64,000 nt of DNA, from positions 547,364 to 611,363 of the forward strand of contig NZ_BBXC01000007.1 in assembly GCF_001570525.1 (NCBI RefSeq). The letters run 5' to 3'. The notes beneath the pieces are model-generated. The model saw only the letters and a list, made by a program, of their open reading frames with translations, was not told the DNA's origin and ran no database searches. A program made the position numbers and the translations under genes. Below are positions 1 to 7,383 of the stretch, piece after piece. Every line of letters starts with the position of its first letter. Position 1 is the stretch's first letter. The stretch comes from Herbidospora sakaeratensis. GTDB taxonomy: Bacteria > Actinomycetota > Actinomycetes > Streptosporangiales > Streptosporangiaceae.

Positions 1-191
1 TGCAGGACCCGGTGACCTGGCCGGAGTACGTGGCCTCGCCGGACTTCTGGGACCGCACGCTGCAGAACTGGCAGTCGGAGTTCCTGGCGGTGCTCTCGAT
101 GGTCGCCCTGTCGATCTACCTGCGCCAGCGGGAGTCGCCCGAGTCCAAGCCCGTCGGCGCGCCCCACGGGGAGACCGGCACGGACGTCTGA
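1..191 (+). CDS. DUF6766 family membrane protein, C-terminal end (partial)
   Basis: Only the last 62 codons lie in the window, reading from base 3 to a TGA at 189-191. The visible part contains FWDRTLQNWQSEFLAV, then a hydrophobic stretch (LSMVALSIYL) followed by RQRESPESKPVGAPH. From memory this ending, a membrane segment and a short cytosolic ESKPVGAPH tail, is characteristic of DUF6766, small actinobacterial membrane proteins of unknown role. The 5' part is outside the window, so length, start and operon context cannot be judged. No function is assigned. Confidence 0.7.
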   Translation, partial: QDPVTWPEYVASPDFWDRTLQNWQSEFLAVLSMVALSIYLRQRESPESKPVGAPHGETGTDV

Positions 192-246
192 GTTGACGCT
201 GCCATCACCTGACCGCTATTCATTGCCTAGCCGTTAGGGGTGGTGC

Positions 247-764
247 ATGCAGGACGCGATACTGGCGATGCTCGCCAAGGAGCCGTCACACGGCTACGAC
301 CTCGGCCTGCGGCTGCGGCGCGCCCTGGGCCCGCTCGGCGGGTCGATGAACGCGGGCCAGGTCTACGTGACGCTGGCCCGGCTGGAGAAGGCCGGCCTGG
401 TCGTGCACGAACGGTCGGCCGGGTCGCCCGACCGGCCCGACCGCAAGGTGTACGCCCTCACCGACGCCGGCCACGAGCGGGTGACCGCGTGGCTGGCCGA
501 GGTGAACCGGCCCAAGCCCGACCTGGTGGAGTTCCACCTCAAACTGGCCGCCGCGAGCGCGTCGCGGCTGGCCGACCCGGTCGAGCTCGTCGACGTCCAG
601 CGCCGCGAGCTGCTCCGGCGGCTGGCCGAGGCGCAGCGGGCGGTGCTGGCCGAACCCGAGGGCTCCACCGGCGGCCTGCTGCTCGAAGGCGTCGCGCTGC
701 GCCTGGAGGCCGACCTGCGCTGGCTGGAGGCGTGCGAACGGGTCTGGTCGAGGAGGGCGGAGGC

Positions 765-768
<4 letters not shown>
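247..768 (+). CDS. PadR family transcriptional regulator
   Basis: A 173-residue DNA-binding regulator. The N-terminal winged helix-turn-helix runs over about residues 1-85 (DAILAMLAKEPSHGYDL, then GQVYVTLARLEKAGLV and the wing DRKVYALTDAGH). A C-terminal helical half (about 90-173) has the amphipathic look of the PadR dimerisation region. The ATG at 247 follows an AGGGGTGG Shine-Dalgarno-like stretch. The stop overlaps the GTG of the ABC transporter ATPase (GTGA), so regulator, ATPase and permease form one coupled unit. PadR proteins commonly repress a neighbouring efflux system in response to a drug or cell-envelope ligand. That this one controls the ABC genes is inferred from position only. 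Confidence 0.9.
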
Positions 769-1490
<722 letters not shown>

Positions 1491-1495
1491 CCGCC

Positions 1496-3286
1496 GTGGG
1501 ACGCCTTCTGCTCGTGGTCCGGCTCGTGCTGGGCGACCTGCGCCGCCATCCCGGCCCCGCCGCGCTGCTGGTGTTGTCGACGCTCGTCGCGACCGCCGTG
1601 CTCAGCCTCGGCATGTCGTTGCCCGGGGCCACCGAGCGGCTCTACCTCCAGACCCGGGCCGCCACCGCCGGGCCCGACGTGGTCGTGGTCGCCCCCGGCC
1701 GGAGCCGGGCGGCCGACGCCGCGCTGAGGTCGCTGGAGGACGTGCCGGGGGTGGCGGCGCGCAGCCGGACGTACCGGACCTTCTTCACCGAGATCACCAC
1801 CGGCGGCGGCGCGGTGCGCGCGGCGGTCCTCGGGGCCGACGCCGAACCCGGGCCGATCGACCGGCCGCTGGTGACGTCGGGGGCCTGGGTGCGCCCCGGC
1901 GGCGTGGTGGTCGAACGGGGCTTCGCCGGCGCGCTGCGCCTGCGCGTCGGCGACCGCGTCACCGTCGGCGGCCGGTCGTTCCCCGTGGTGGGCGTCGCGG
2001 TGACCGCCGCGCGCATGGTCTACCCGTGGGCCACGATGGGCGGCCCCGACGGCGGCCCCAGCGACCGGTCGGGCCTGGTCTGGCTGCACGAACGCGACAC
2101 CCGGGCGCTGGCCGGGGCGGACGTCCCGGCGGCCTCCCTCGTCTACCTGCGGTTGCGCGACCCAGGGGCCACCGCGGCCTTCCGGGCGGTCTACCACGAG
2201 AGCCACGACCCGGCGGTCCGGCTCAACGCCTTCACCTGGCCGTTCATCGCCCACCAGGGCGCGGTCTACCTCCGCGACGGCCAGCCGATCCTGATCGTCG
2301 GCGGCTGGTTGCTCAGCTTCATGGCCGTCGCCGGGCTGAGCACCCTGGCCGCCGGGCGCGCCGCCGGGCAGGCCCGCCGCGCCGGGCTGCTCAAGGTGGT
2401 CGGCGCGACGCCGGGCCTCATCGCCGTCGTCCTGCTGACCGAATACCTCGCGCTGGCGCTGCTGGCCGACGCGGCGGGCCTGGCCCTCACCCGGCTGGTC
2501 GCGCCGCTCGTCGTCAACCCCAGCGGCAGCCTGCTCACCGCCGACGCCGGGCCGAGCGGCCCGATCGCCGCGATGACGACCGTCGTCGCCGTCGGCGTGG
2601 CGATCCTGACCGCCCTCGCCCCGGCGGTGCGGGCGCTGCGCACCGACGCCGTCACCACGCTCGCGCCCGCCGTCGGCCGCCCCGACCACCTGGTCCTGCT
2701 CAGCAGGCTGGCCGGGCTGCTCCCGGTGCCGCTGCTGCTCGGGCTGCGCCTCGTCGCCCGCCGCCCCGGCCGCGCGCTGCTGCACGCCGGGAGCGCGGCG
2801 ACCACGGCCGTCGGCCTCACCGTCCTGCTGATGGTGGACGCCCAGCCCGACCAGGGCTGGGACTTCGGCGGCGTCACCGTCGCCGACCTCATGGACGACC
2901 GCTCCCGCCTCCTGCTGCTGGGCGTCACCGGGGCGATGGCCGCCCTCGCGGTGGTGAACACCCTCACGACGACCTGGACGACCGTGCGGGAGTCGCAGGC
3001 CACCATGGCCGTCGCCCGCACCCTCGGGGCCACCCCGGGGCAGGTCACCGCCGGGCTGGCCACCGCCCAGCTGCTGCCCGCCCTGCCCGGCGCGCTCGCC
3101 GGCATCCCCCTCGGCCTGTTCGCGCAGTGGTTCTTCGGCCACCAGAACACACCGCAACCCGTCACCCCGTGGGTGTGGCTGGTCCCGCCCGCGCTCCTGC
3201 TGGCCACCGCCGCCCTGGCGGCCGTGCCCGCACGGTTCGCGGTCCGCCGGCCGGTGGCCGAGACGCTCCGGGCGGAGGCCGCCTAG
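1496..3286 (+). CDS. FtsX-like ABC transporter permease
   Basis: A 596-residue integral membrane protein beginning 5 nt after the ATPase stop. GTG 1496 is chosen because it just precedes the first membrane helix (LLLVVRLVLGDLRRHPGPAALLVLSTLVATAVL). An extracytoplasmic MacB-like periplasmic core follows (about residues 45-255). Next comes a first FtsX block (about 265-400, with AGLSTLAAGRAAGQARRAG and KVVGATPGLIAVVLLTEYLAL) and a second block at the C-terminus (TVRESQATMAVARTLGATPG and hydrophobic helices to about 590). This two-FtsX-domain layout is that of actinobacterial MacB-type permeases of about 600-850 residues. It should pair with the ATPase to export or extrude a substrate. It ends 12 nt before the convergent SDR gene. 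Confidence 0.9.
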   Translation: MGRLLLVVRLVLGDLRRHPGPAALLVLSTLVATAVLSLGMSLPGATERLYLQTRAATAGPDVVVVAPGRSRAADAALRSLEDVPGVAARSRTYRTFFTEITTGGGAVRAAVLGADAEPGPIDRPLVTSGAWVRPGGVVVERGFAGALRLRVGDRVTVGGRSFPVVGVAVTAARMVYPWATMGGPDGGPSDRSGLVWLHERDTRALAGADVPAASLVYLRLRDPGATAAFRAVYHESHDPAVRLNAFTWPFIAHQGAVYLRDGQPILIVGGWLLSFMAVAGLSTLAAGRAAGQARRAGLLKVVGATPGLIAVVLLTEYLALALLADAAGLALTRLVAPLVVNPSGSLLTADAGPSGPIAAMTTVVAVGVAILTALAPAVRALRTDAVTTLAPAVGRPDHLVLLSRLAGLLPVPLLLGLRLVARRPGRALLHAGSAATTAVGLTVLLMVDAQPDQGWDFGGVTVADLMDDRSRLLLLGVTGAMAALAVVNTLTTTWTTVRESQATMAVARTLGATPGQVTAGLATAQLLPALPGALAGIPLGLFAQWFFGHQNTPQPVTPWVWLVPPALLLATAALAAVPARFAVRRPVAETLRAEAA

Positions 3287-3298
3287 CACCGCCGCGGC

Positions 3299-4186
3299 TC
3301 ACTCGCAGTAGTGCACCAGATCCTCGAGAAGACCGGGTCCGGTGGGCTCCCAGGAGAACCGGGCCCGGGTGAGCACGCCGGAGGCCGGGCTGTCCGCGGC
3401 GATGAGCGGAGCCAGCCAGGCGTACGAGACGGCCGCCTCCTCGGGCGTGAGCGACGCCACCGGGATCCCGAGCCGCTTCCCCACGGCCTCGGCGACGTCC
3501 CGCAACGGGACGCCCTCCTCGTGGACGGCGTGCAGCACCGACCCGGCCGGCGCCTCCTCCAGGGCGAGCACGAACAACCGGGCGGCGTCGGACCGGTGCA
3601 CGGCGGGCCACCGTGCCTCGCCGACGAACCCCGCGCGCCCCGCGGCCCGGGAGGCGGCGACGTAGAAGGCCATGAACCCGTTGTCTCCCGCGCCGTGGAC
3701 GGTGGGCGGCAGCCGCAGCACGGACGCGCGAGCCCCCTGCTGCTCCACCACCCAGCGCGCCGTTTCCGCCCGCCGATGGATCGGCGACTCCGACGCGGCG
3801 GGGAGGTCGCGCTCGGTGCCGATCCGGCCGGGAGCCAGCCCGAGCAGGCCGGACGCCAGCACGAACGGCCGCCCGGTGGTCCCCAGGGCCCCGACCATCG
3901 CCTCGACGGCCGCCCGATCGGCCCCGGCGGCTTCGGCGAATCCCCCGGAGAAGGCGACGTCGTGCTTGAACGCCAGGTGGACGACCCCGTCGGAGGCGGC
4001 CGCCGTTTCCCGGAGCAGGCCGAGATCGTCGAGGGTGCCGCGAACCACCTCCGCGCCCGCCTCGCCGAGCGTTTCTGCGGAGGCGTCGGAGCGGGCGAGC
4101 CCGACGACCGCATGCCCCCTGGCCAGCAGTTCCGGCACCACGGCCGATCCGATCCATCCCGACGCGCCCGTCACGAACACACGCAT
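3299..4186 (-). CDS. SDR family NAD(P)-dependent epimerase/oxidoreductase
   Basis: A 295-residue extended or atypical SDR. The Rossmann start MRVFVTGASGWIGSAVV gives the TGxxGxxG dinucleotide site. VVHLAFKHD marks the middle of the fold, and a C-terminal part (VLHAVHEEGVPLRDVAEAVG) resembles substrate-binding regions of NAD-dependent epimerases. The classical YxxxK is not obvious, which is common in this atypical subgroup. I choose ATG 4186 because AAAGGAGC sits 8 nt upstream; a further in-frame ATG at 4210 would place that ribosome site inside the gene. The gene is divergent from a tetR gene, with palindromic operators between them, so it is the probable target of that TetR. Confidence 0.88.
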   Translation of the reverse strand: MRVFVTGASGWIGSAVVPELLARGHAVVGLARSDASAETLGEAGAEVVRGTLDDLGLLRETAAASDGVVHLAFKHDVAFSGGFAEAAGADRAAVEAMVGALGTTGRPFVLASGLLGLAPGRIGTERDLPAASESPIHRRAETARWVVEQQGARASVLRLPPTVHGAGDNGFMAFYVAASRAAGRAGFVGEARWPAVHRSDAARLFVLALEEAPAGSVLHAVHEEGVPLRDVAEAVGKRLGIPVASLTPEEAAVSYAWLAPLIAADSPASGVLTRARFSWEPTGPGLLEDLVHYCE

Positions 4187-4201
4187 GATGTCTTGCTCCT
4201 T

Positions 4202-4271
4202 TGATGTCATGAACTGTCATCACAGTAGGCGATGTCAGTCTCTGACATCAAGACGACAGGAACTGACATCA
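4202..4271. promoter_or_regulatory. TetR-type operator cluster between divergent SDR and tetR genes
   Basis: The intergenic DNA holds a perfect inverted repeat GATGTCAGTCTCTGACATC at 4231-4249 (8-nt arms, 3-nt spacer). Related half-sites occur as TGATGTCA at 4202-4209, TGTCATCA at 4215-4222 (an imperfect second palindrome) and CTGACATCA at 4263-4271. The last abuts a possible -10 hexamer TAGACT at 4274-4279, only 7 nt before the tetR ATG, so the tetR message may be leaderless. Binding by the adjacent TetR is inferred. Confidence 0.75.
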
Positions 4272-4286
4272 CCTAGACTTCGCCGC

Positions 4287-4862
4287 ATGGCGAGATGGGA
4301 GCCGAACGCACGCGGCAGGCTCGAAGACGCGGCCCTGGACCTCTTCACCGAACGCGGCTACGACAAGACGACCATCGCCGAGATCGCCCAGCGCGCGGGC
4401 CTGACCGAACGCACGTTCTTCCGCCATTTCACCGACAAACGCGAGGTCCTCTTCGGCGGCTCGGCCCACCTGCACGACGTCCTCGTGGGCGCCGTCGCCG
4501 GGGCTCCGGCCGGCGCGCCGCCCCTGACGGTGGTGGCGAGCGCCCTGGAACAGGTGGGGACGCTGTTCGAGGAGCGCCGCTCCTTCGCGCGCCGGCGGCA
4601 GGCGGCCATCAAGGCCAACGCCGAGCTGCTCGAACGCGAACTGGTCAAACTGGCCGGGCTGGCCGAGGCCCTCGACGCGGCCCTGCGGGCCCGCGGAACC
4701 GCCGAAGGACCGGCGTCGGTCGCGGCCGAGACGGGCATCGCCCTGTTCCGGGCGGCCTTCACGTCGTGGATCGCCGCCGACGACGCGGCCGACCTCTCCG
4801 AATACATCCGCGCGGCCTTCGCCCGCCTCCACGCCCTCGCCCTCGCGTCCTCCCCGAAGTGA
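4287..4862 (+). CDS. TetR/AcrR family transcriptional regulator
   Basis: A 191-residue regulator with a canonical TetR N-terminal helix-turn-helix at about residues 9-56 (ALDLFTERGYDKTTIAEIAQRAGLTERTFFRHFTDKREVLF, read as separate helices). A helical ligand-binding or dimerisation half follows (about 65-190). The frame is open far upstream, but ATG 4287 gives the usual distance to the first helix and lies just after the operator cluster. It is divergent from the SDR gene, the layout of a self-regulating TetR repressor whose ligand may be the SDR substrate. The ligand is unknown. Confidence 0.92.
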   Translation: MARWEPNARGRLEDAALDLFTERGYDKTTIAEIAQRAGLTERTFFRHFTDKREVLFGGSAHLHDVLVGAVAGAPAGAPPLTVVASALEQVGTLFEERRSFARRRQAAIKANAELLERELVKLAGLAEALDAALRARGTAEGPASVAAETGIALFRAAFTSWIAADDAADLSEYIRAAFARLHALALASSPK

Positions 4863-4981
4863 ACGCGCGGCGGCGCGGGTTTGGGCGCCGCCGGGCGGAC
4901 CCTCCGGAATGGCGACGGTGATGGCCGTGCGGTCCGGCCGCCCCTAACGTCGTGGCCGGTGACCGGGCGGGAGGGACGCGG

Positions 4982-6316
4982 ATGCGGAGAACGGCGGAGC
5001 AACTGGCCGAGGACGGCGTCGTGGGCCTCATGGTCGTCTGGGCCGACAACAACGGCATCCCGCGCTCCCGGACGATCCCGGTCGAGCAGCTGCCGCAGGC
5101 GGCCGAGCGCGGCGTGGGCGTCAGCCCGCTGTTCGCGGTCTTCGACACGCACGACGGCATCACCTACGGCCCGCCGGGGCTGACCACCCCGTCGGGCGAC
5201 GTGCGCCTCGTGCCGATCGCCGACCGGATCGTGCCGCTGGCCGGGCAGCCCGGCTTCGCGTGGGCCCCCGGGCGGCAGATCACCGCCGAGGGCGAGCCGT
5301 GGCCGTACGACCAGCGCGGGGTGCTGGAACGCCAGGTCGAGGCCGCCGCAGGGGCCGGATACGAGTTCCGGGCGGGCTACGAGATGGAGTTCCGCCTCAG
5401 CCGCGAGGACGGCCCCCTCCCGGTGGCCGGTCCCTCCTACAGCCCGCGCCTGCTGCTGGAGGTCGACGAGTTCGCCGCCCGGCTGATGGGCGACCTGCGC
5501 GCCAACGGGGTCGAGATCGGCCAGCTGCACGCCGAATACGGCCCCGCGCAGTTCGAGCTCAACATCGCCCCGGCCGACCCGGTCACCGCCGCCGACCGGC
5601 AGCTGCTCACCCGCCAGACCATCCACGCCGCCGCCCGCGCCCACGGGCTGCGGGCCTGCTTCGCCCCGCTGACCGACGGCGCGCGCGTCGGCAACGGCTG
5701 GCACCTGCACACCTCCGTCGCCCGCGACGGCGTCAACCTGCTCTCGGGCGGCGACGGCGTCCACGGGCTGACCGCCGACGGGGCCGCCTACCTGGCGGGG
5801 CTGCTGCGCGACCTGCCGTCCATCGCCGCGATCACCGCCCCCAGCGTCGCCTCCCTGCTGCGCCTGCGGCCCGGCTTCTTCTCCAGCGCCTACGCCTTCT
5901 GGGGCGTGGAGAACCGGGAGGCCGCGCTGCGGTTCGTGCCCTCCACGCCGTTGCTGGGCGCGGCCCACGCCAACGTGGAGCTCAAGCCCTCCGACGCCTC
6001 CGCCAACCCCTACCTGTCGCTGGCCGTCGTCATCGCGGCGGGCCTGGCCGGCATCGCCGACGGGCTCGTGCCCCCGCCGCCCGTCCAGGAGGACCCGGGC
6101 CCGTGGACCGACGAGCGGCGCACGGCGGCGGGCATCCGGCGGTTGCCCGCGACGTTCGCGGACCAGCACGCGGCCCTGCTCGGCAGCGACCGCGTGCGCG
6201 CCGTCCTGGGGGAGGAGCTCTTCGGCGCCTTCACCGTGGTGCGCGCGGCCGACCAGGCGTGGGCCGAGGGGCGGCCCGACGACGAGGTCATCGCCGCGCA
6301 CCTGTGGCGGTACTGA
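4982..6316 (+). CDS. Glutamine synthetase family protein (gamma-glutamyl-amine ligase type)
   Basis: A 444-residue GlnA-fold ligase. An N-terminal beta-grasp part runs over about residues 1-105. The catalytic domain carries the metal-site strand YEMEFRLS, QLHAEYGPAQFELN (Glu/Gln binding), GNGWHLHTSV (the His-containing ATP/Glu motif), LLRLRPGFFSS and ENREAALRFVPS, then NVELKPSDASANPYL near the end. Length and motifs match GlnA homologues that glutamylate polyamines, ethanolamine or aromatic amines better than housekeeping GSI; the adenylylation-site tyrosine region is not evident. ATG 4982 has GGGAGG about 6 nt upstream; an in-frame GTG at 4952 is less likely. The gene stands alone and overlaps the 3' end of the convergent DUF998 gene by 29 nt. 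The substrate is not determinable. Confidence 0.9.
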   Translation: MRRTAEQLAEDGVVGLMVVWADNNGIPRSRTIPVEQLPQAAERGVGVSPLFAVFDTHDGITYGPPGLTTPSGDVRLVPIADRIVPLAGQPGFAWAPGRQITAEGEPWPYDQRGVLERQVEAAAGAGYEFRAGYEMEFRLSREDGPLPVAGPSYSPRLLLEVDEFAARLMGDLRANGVEIGQLHAEYGPAQFELNIAPADPVTAADRQLLTRQTIHAAARAHGLRACFAPLTDGARVGNGWHLHTSVARDGVNLLSGGDGVHGLTADGAAYLAGLLRDLPSIAAITAPSVASLLRLRPGFFSSAYAFWGVENREAALRFVPSTPLLGAAHANVELKPSDASANPYLSLAVVIAAGLAGIADGLVPPPPVQEDPGPWTDERRTAAGIRRLPATFADQHAALLGSDRVRAVLGEELFGAFTVVRAADQAWAEGRPDDEVIAAHLWRY

Positions 6317-6923
6317 CGTCCGCCAGGGTCCAGGAGACCCGCGAGACCCAGAGCAGGGCGGCGATCGCCCCGACGGCGAGGGTCAGCGACCCGGCCGGAC
6401 CGCCGCCCATCGCCCAGAGGTTCCCCACGAGGAGGGCCGTCCCGGCGACCCGGGAGGCGACCGCCCGGCCCCCCGCGCCGGCGCGGGAGAACCGGCGGCC
6501 CAGCACATAACAGGCCGCGATCAGCGAGAAGAAGGTGAGCGACCCGGCCGCCATGTGGCCGATCCCGGCGAGGCCGAGCTCGCCGGGCCCGGCCGGGGTC
6601 CCCGCGGGGAAGCCGTCGGCGGGGTCCATCACGAAGACCCCGGCGGCGATCATGCCGATTCCGGCGGCGGCGACCAGCCGGGGCGTCCAGACGCCGATCC
6701 CGGCGCGGCGCAGGCCGGCGGACCCGAGGAGCAGCAGGATGCCGCCGACCACGAAGTTCGTGATCTGGAGCCAGCCGAGCGAGCCGGTGCTCAGCAGGCT
6801 GAGCGGGTGGCGGGTCAGGTCGAAGCCCTCCCGCGTGGCGGCCTGGGCCAGCGCCACCGCCGACCAGAGCGGTCCGGCGACGGCGGCGCAGAGGAGCAGG
6901 GTGCGGGTGGTGGACGTGGTCAT
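6288..6923 (-). CDS. DUF998 domain-containing membrane protein
   Basis: A 211-residue polytopic membrane protein of unknown function. About six hydrophobic segments are visible, beginning TLLLCAAVAGPLWSAVALAQAAT. The conserved-looking FDLTRHPLSLLSTGSLGWLQITNFVVGG is a DUF998 hallmark, followed by GILLLLGSAGL, a PADGFPAGTPAGPGELG loop and GHMAAGSLTFFSLIAACYVLG. ATG 6923 is preceded by GGAGAG at good spacing. DUF998 genes in actinomycetes often sit near ECF sigma or DGPF genes, as here with the divergent gene at 7060. Whether they share a pathway is unknown. The 3' end overlaps the glutamine synthetase-like gene tail to tail. Confidence 0.88.
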   Translation of the reverse strand: MTTSTTRTLLLCAAVAGPLWSAVALAQAATREGFDLTRHPLSLLSTGSLGWLQITNFVVGGILLLLGSAGLRRAGIGVWTPRLVAAAGIGMIAAGVFVMDPADGFPAGTPAGPGELGLAGIGHMAAGSLTFFSLIAACYVLGRRFSRAGAGGRAVASRVAGTALLVGNLWAMGGGPAGSLTLAVGAIAALLWVSRVSWTLADVSTATGARR

Positions 6924-6983
6924 CGGGGACTCTCCGAGTTGAGGGGGCCGGTTCATCCGGGACGTCGACGATGCGATATGACG

Positions 6984-7001
6984 GGGAACGCCGCCGTTCC
7001 C
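6984..7001. promoter_or_regulatory. Inverted repeat between divergent DUF998 and DGPF genes
   Basis: GGGAACG at 6984-6990 and CGTTCCC at 6995-7001 form a perfect 7-nt inverted repeat with a 4-nt spacer. It is flanked by ATATGAC and TGTCACAT, which extend the dyad imperfectly. It lies in the 136-nt gap between the divergent starts at 6923 and 7060. It could be an operator; no regulator is assigned. Confidence 0.45.
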
Positions 7002-7059
7002 TGTCACATCGGCGAATCGACGTACCGGCACCGACACCGGACGACGAACGGAGACCGAG

Positions 7060-7383
7060 ATGCGTTACCTGATGCTGAGCCTGGCCGACGAGAACACCCC
7101 CGCCCCCGACGAGAGGCTGTTCGCCGAAATGGGCGCGTTCATCGAGGAGATGAGCGCCAAGGGCATCCTGCTGGCCACCGGCGGCCTGGAGCCCGGCGGG
7201 CTGCGGATGACCTCCTCGGGGGAGGAGTTCACCGTCACCGACGGGCCGTTCACCGAGGCCAAGGAGGTCGCGGTCGGCTTCGCCCTGGTCGAGGTGCGGT
7301 CGGAGGACGAGGTGCTGGAACTGGCCCGGCGCTTCCGCCGGATCGTCGGCGACGGGGTCAGTGAGATCCGCAGAGTCCAGTGA
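7060..7383 (+). CDS. YciI/DGPF domain protein, ECF42 partner
   Basis: A 107-residue single-domain protein with the signature TVTDGPFTEAKEVAVGFALVEV, giving the DGPF motif after a beta strand; it starts MRYLMLSLADENTPAPDE. The fold is a small ferredoxin-like alpha/beta dimer. DGPF/YCII genes are the conserved neighbours of group ECF42 sigma factors (established for that group in Streptomyces), and here the stop overlaps the sigma GTG (GTGA), so the two are co-translated. The biochemical role of DGPF proteins is unsettled. An AGAC-GAGATG-type ribosome site (GGAGACCGAG) precedes the ATG closely. Confidence 0.92.
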   Translation: MRYLMLSLADENTPAPDERLFAEMGAFIEEMSAKGILLATGGLEPGGLRMTSSGEEFTVTDGPFTEAKEVAVGFALVEVRSEDEVLELARRFRRIVGDGVSEIRRVQ

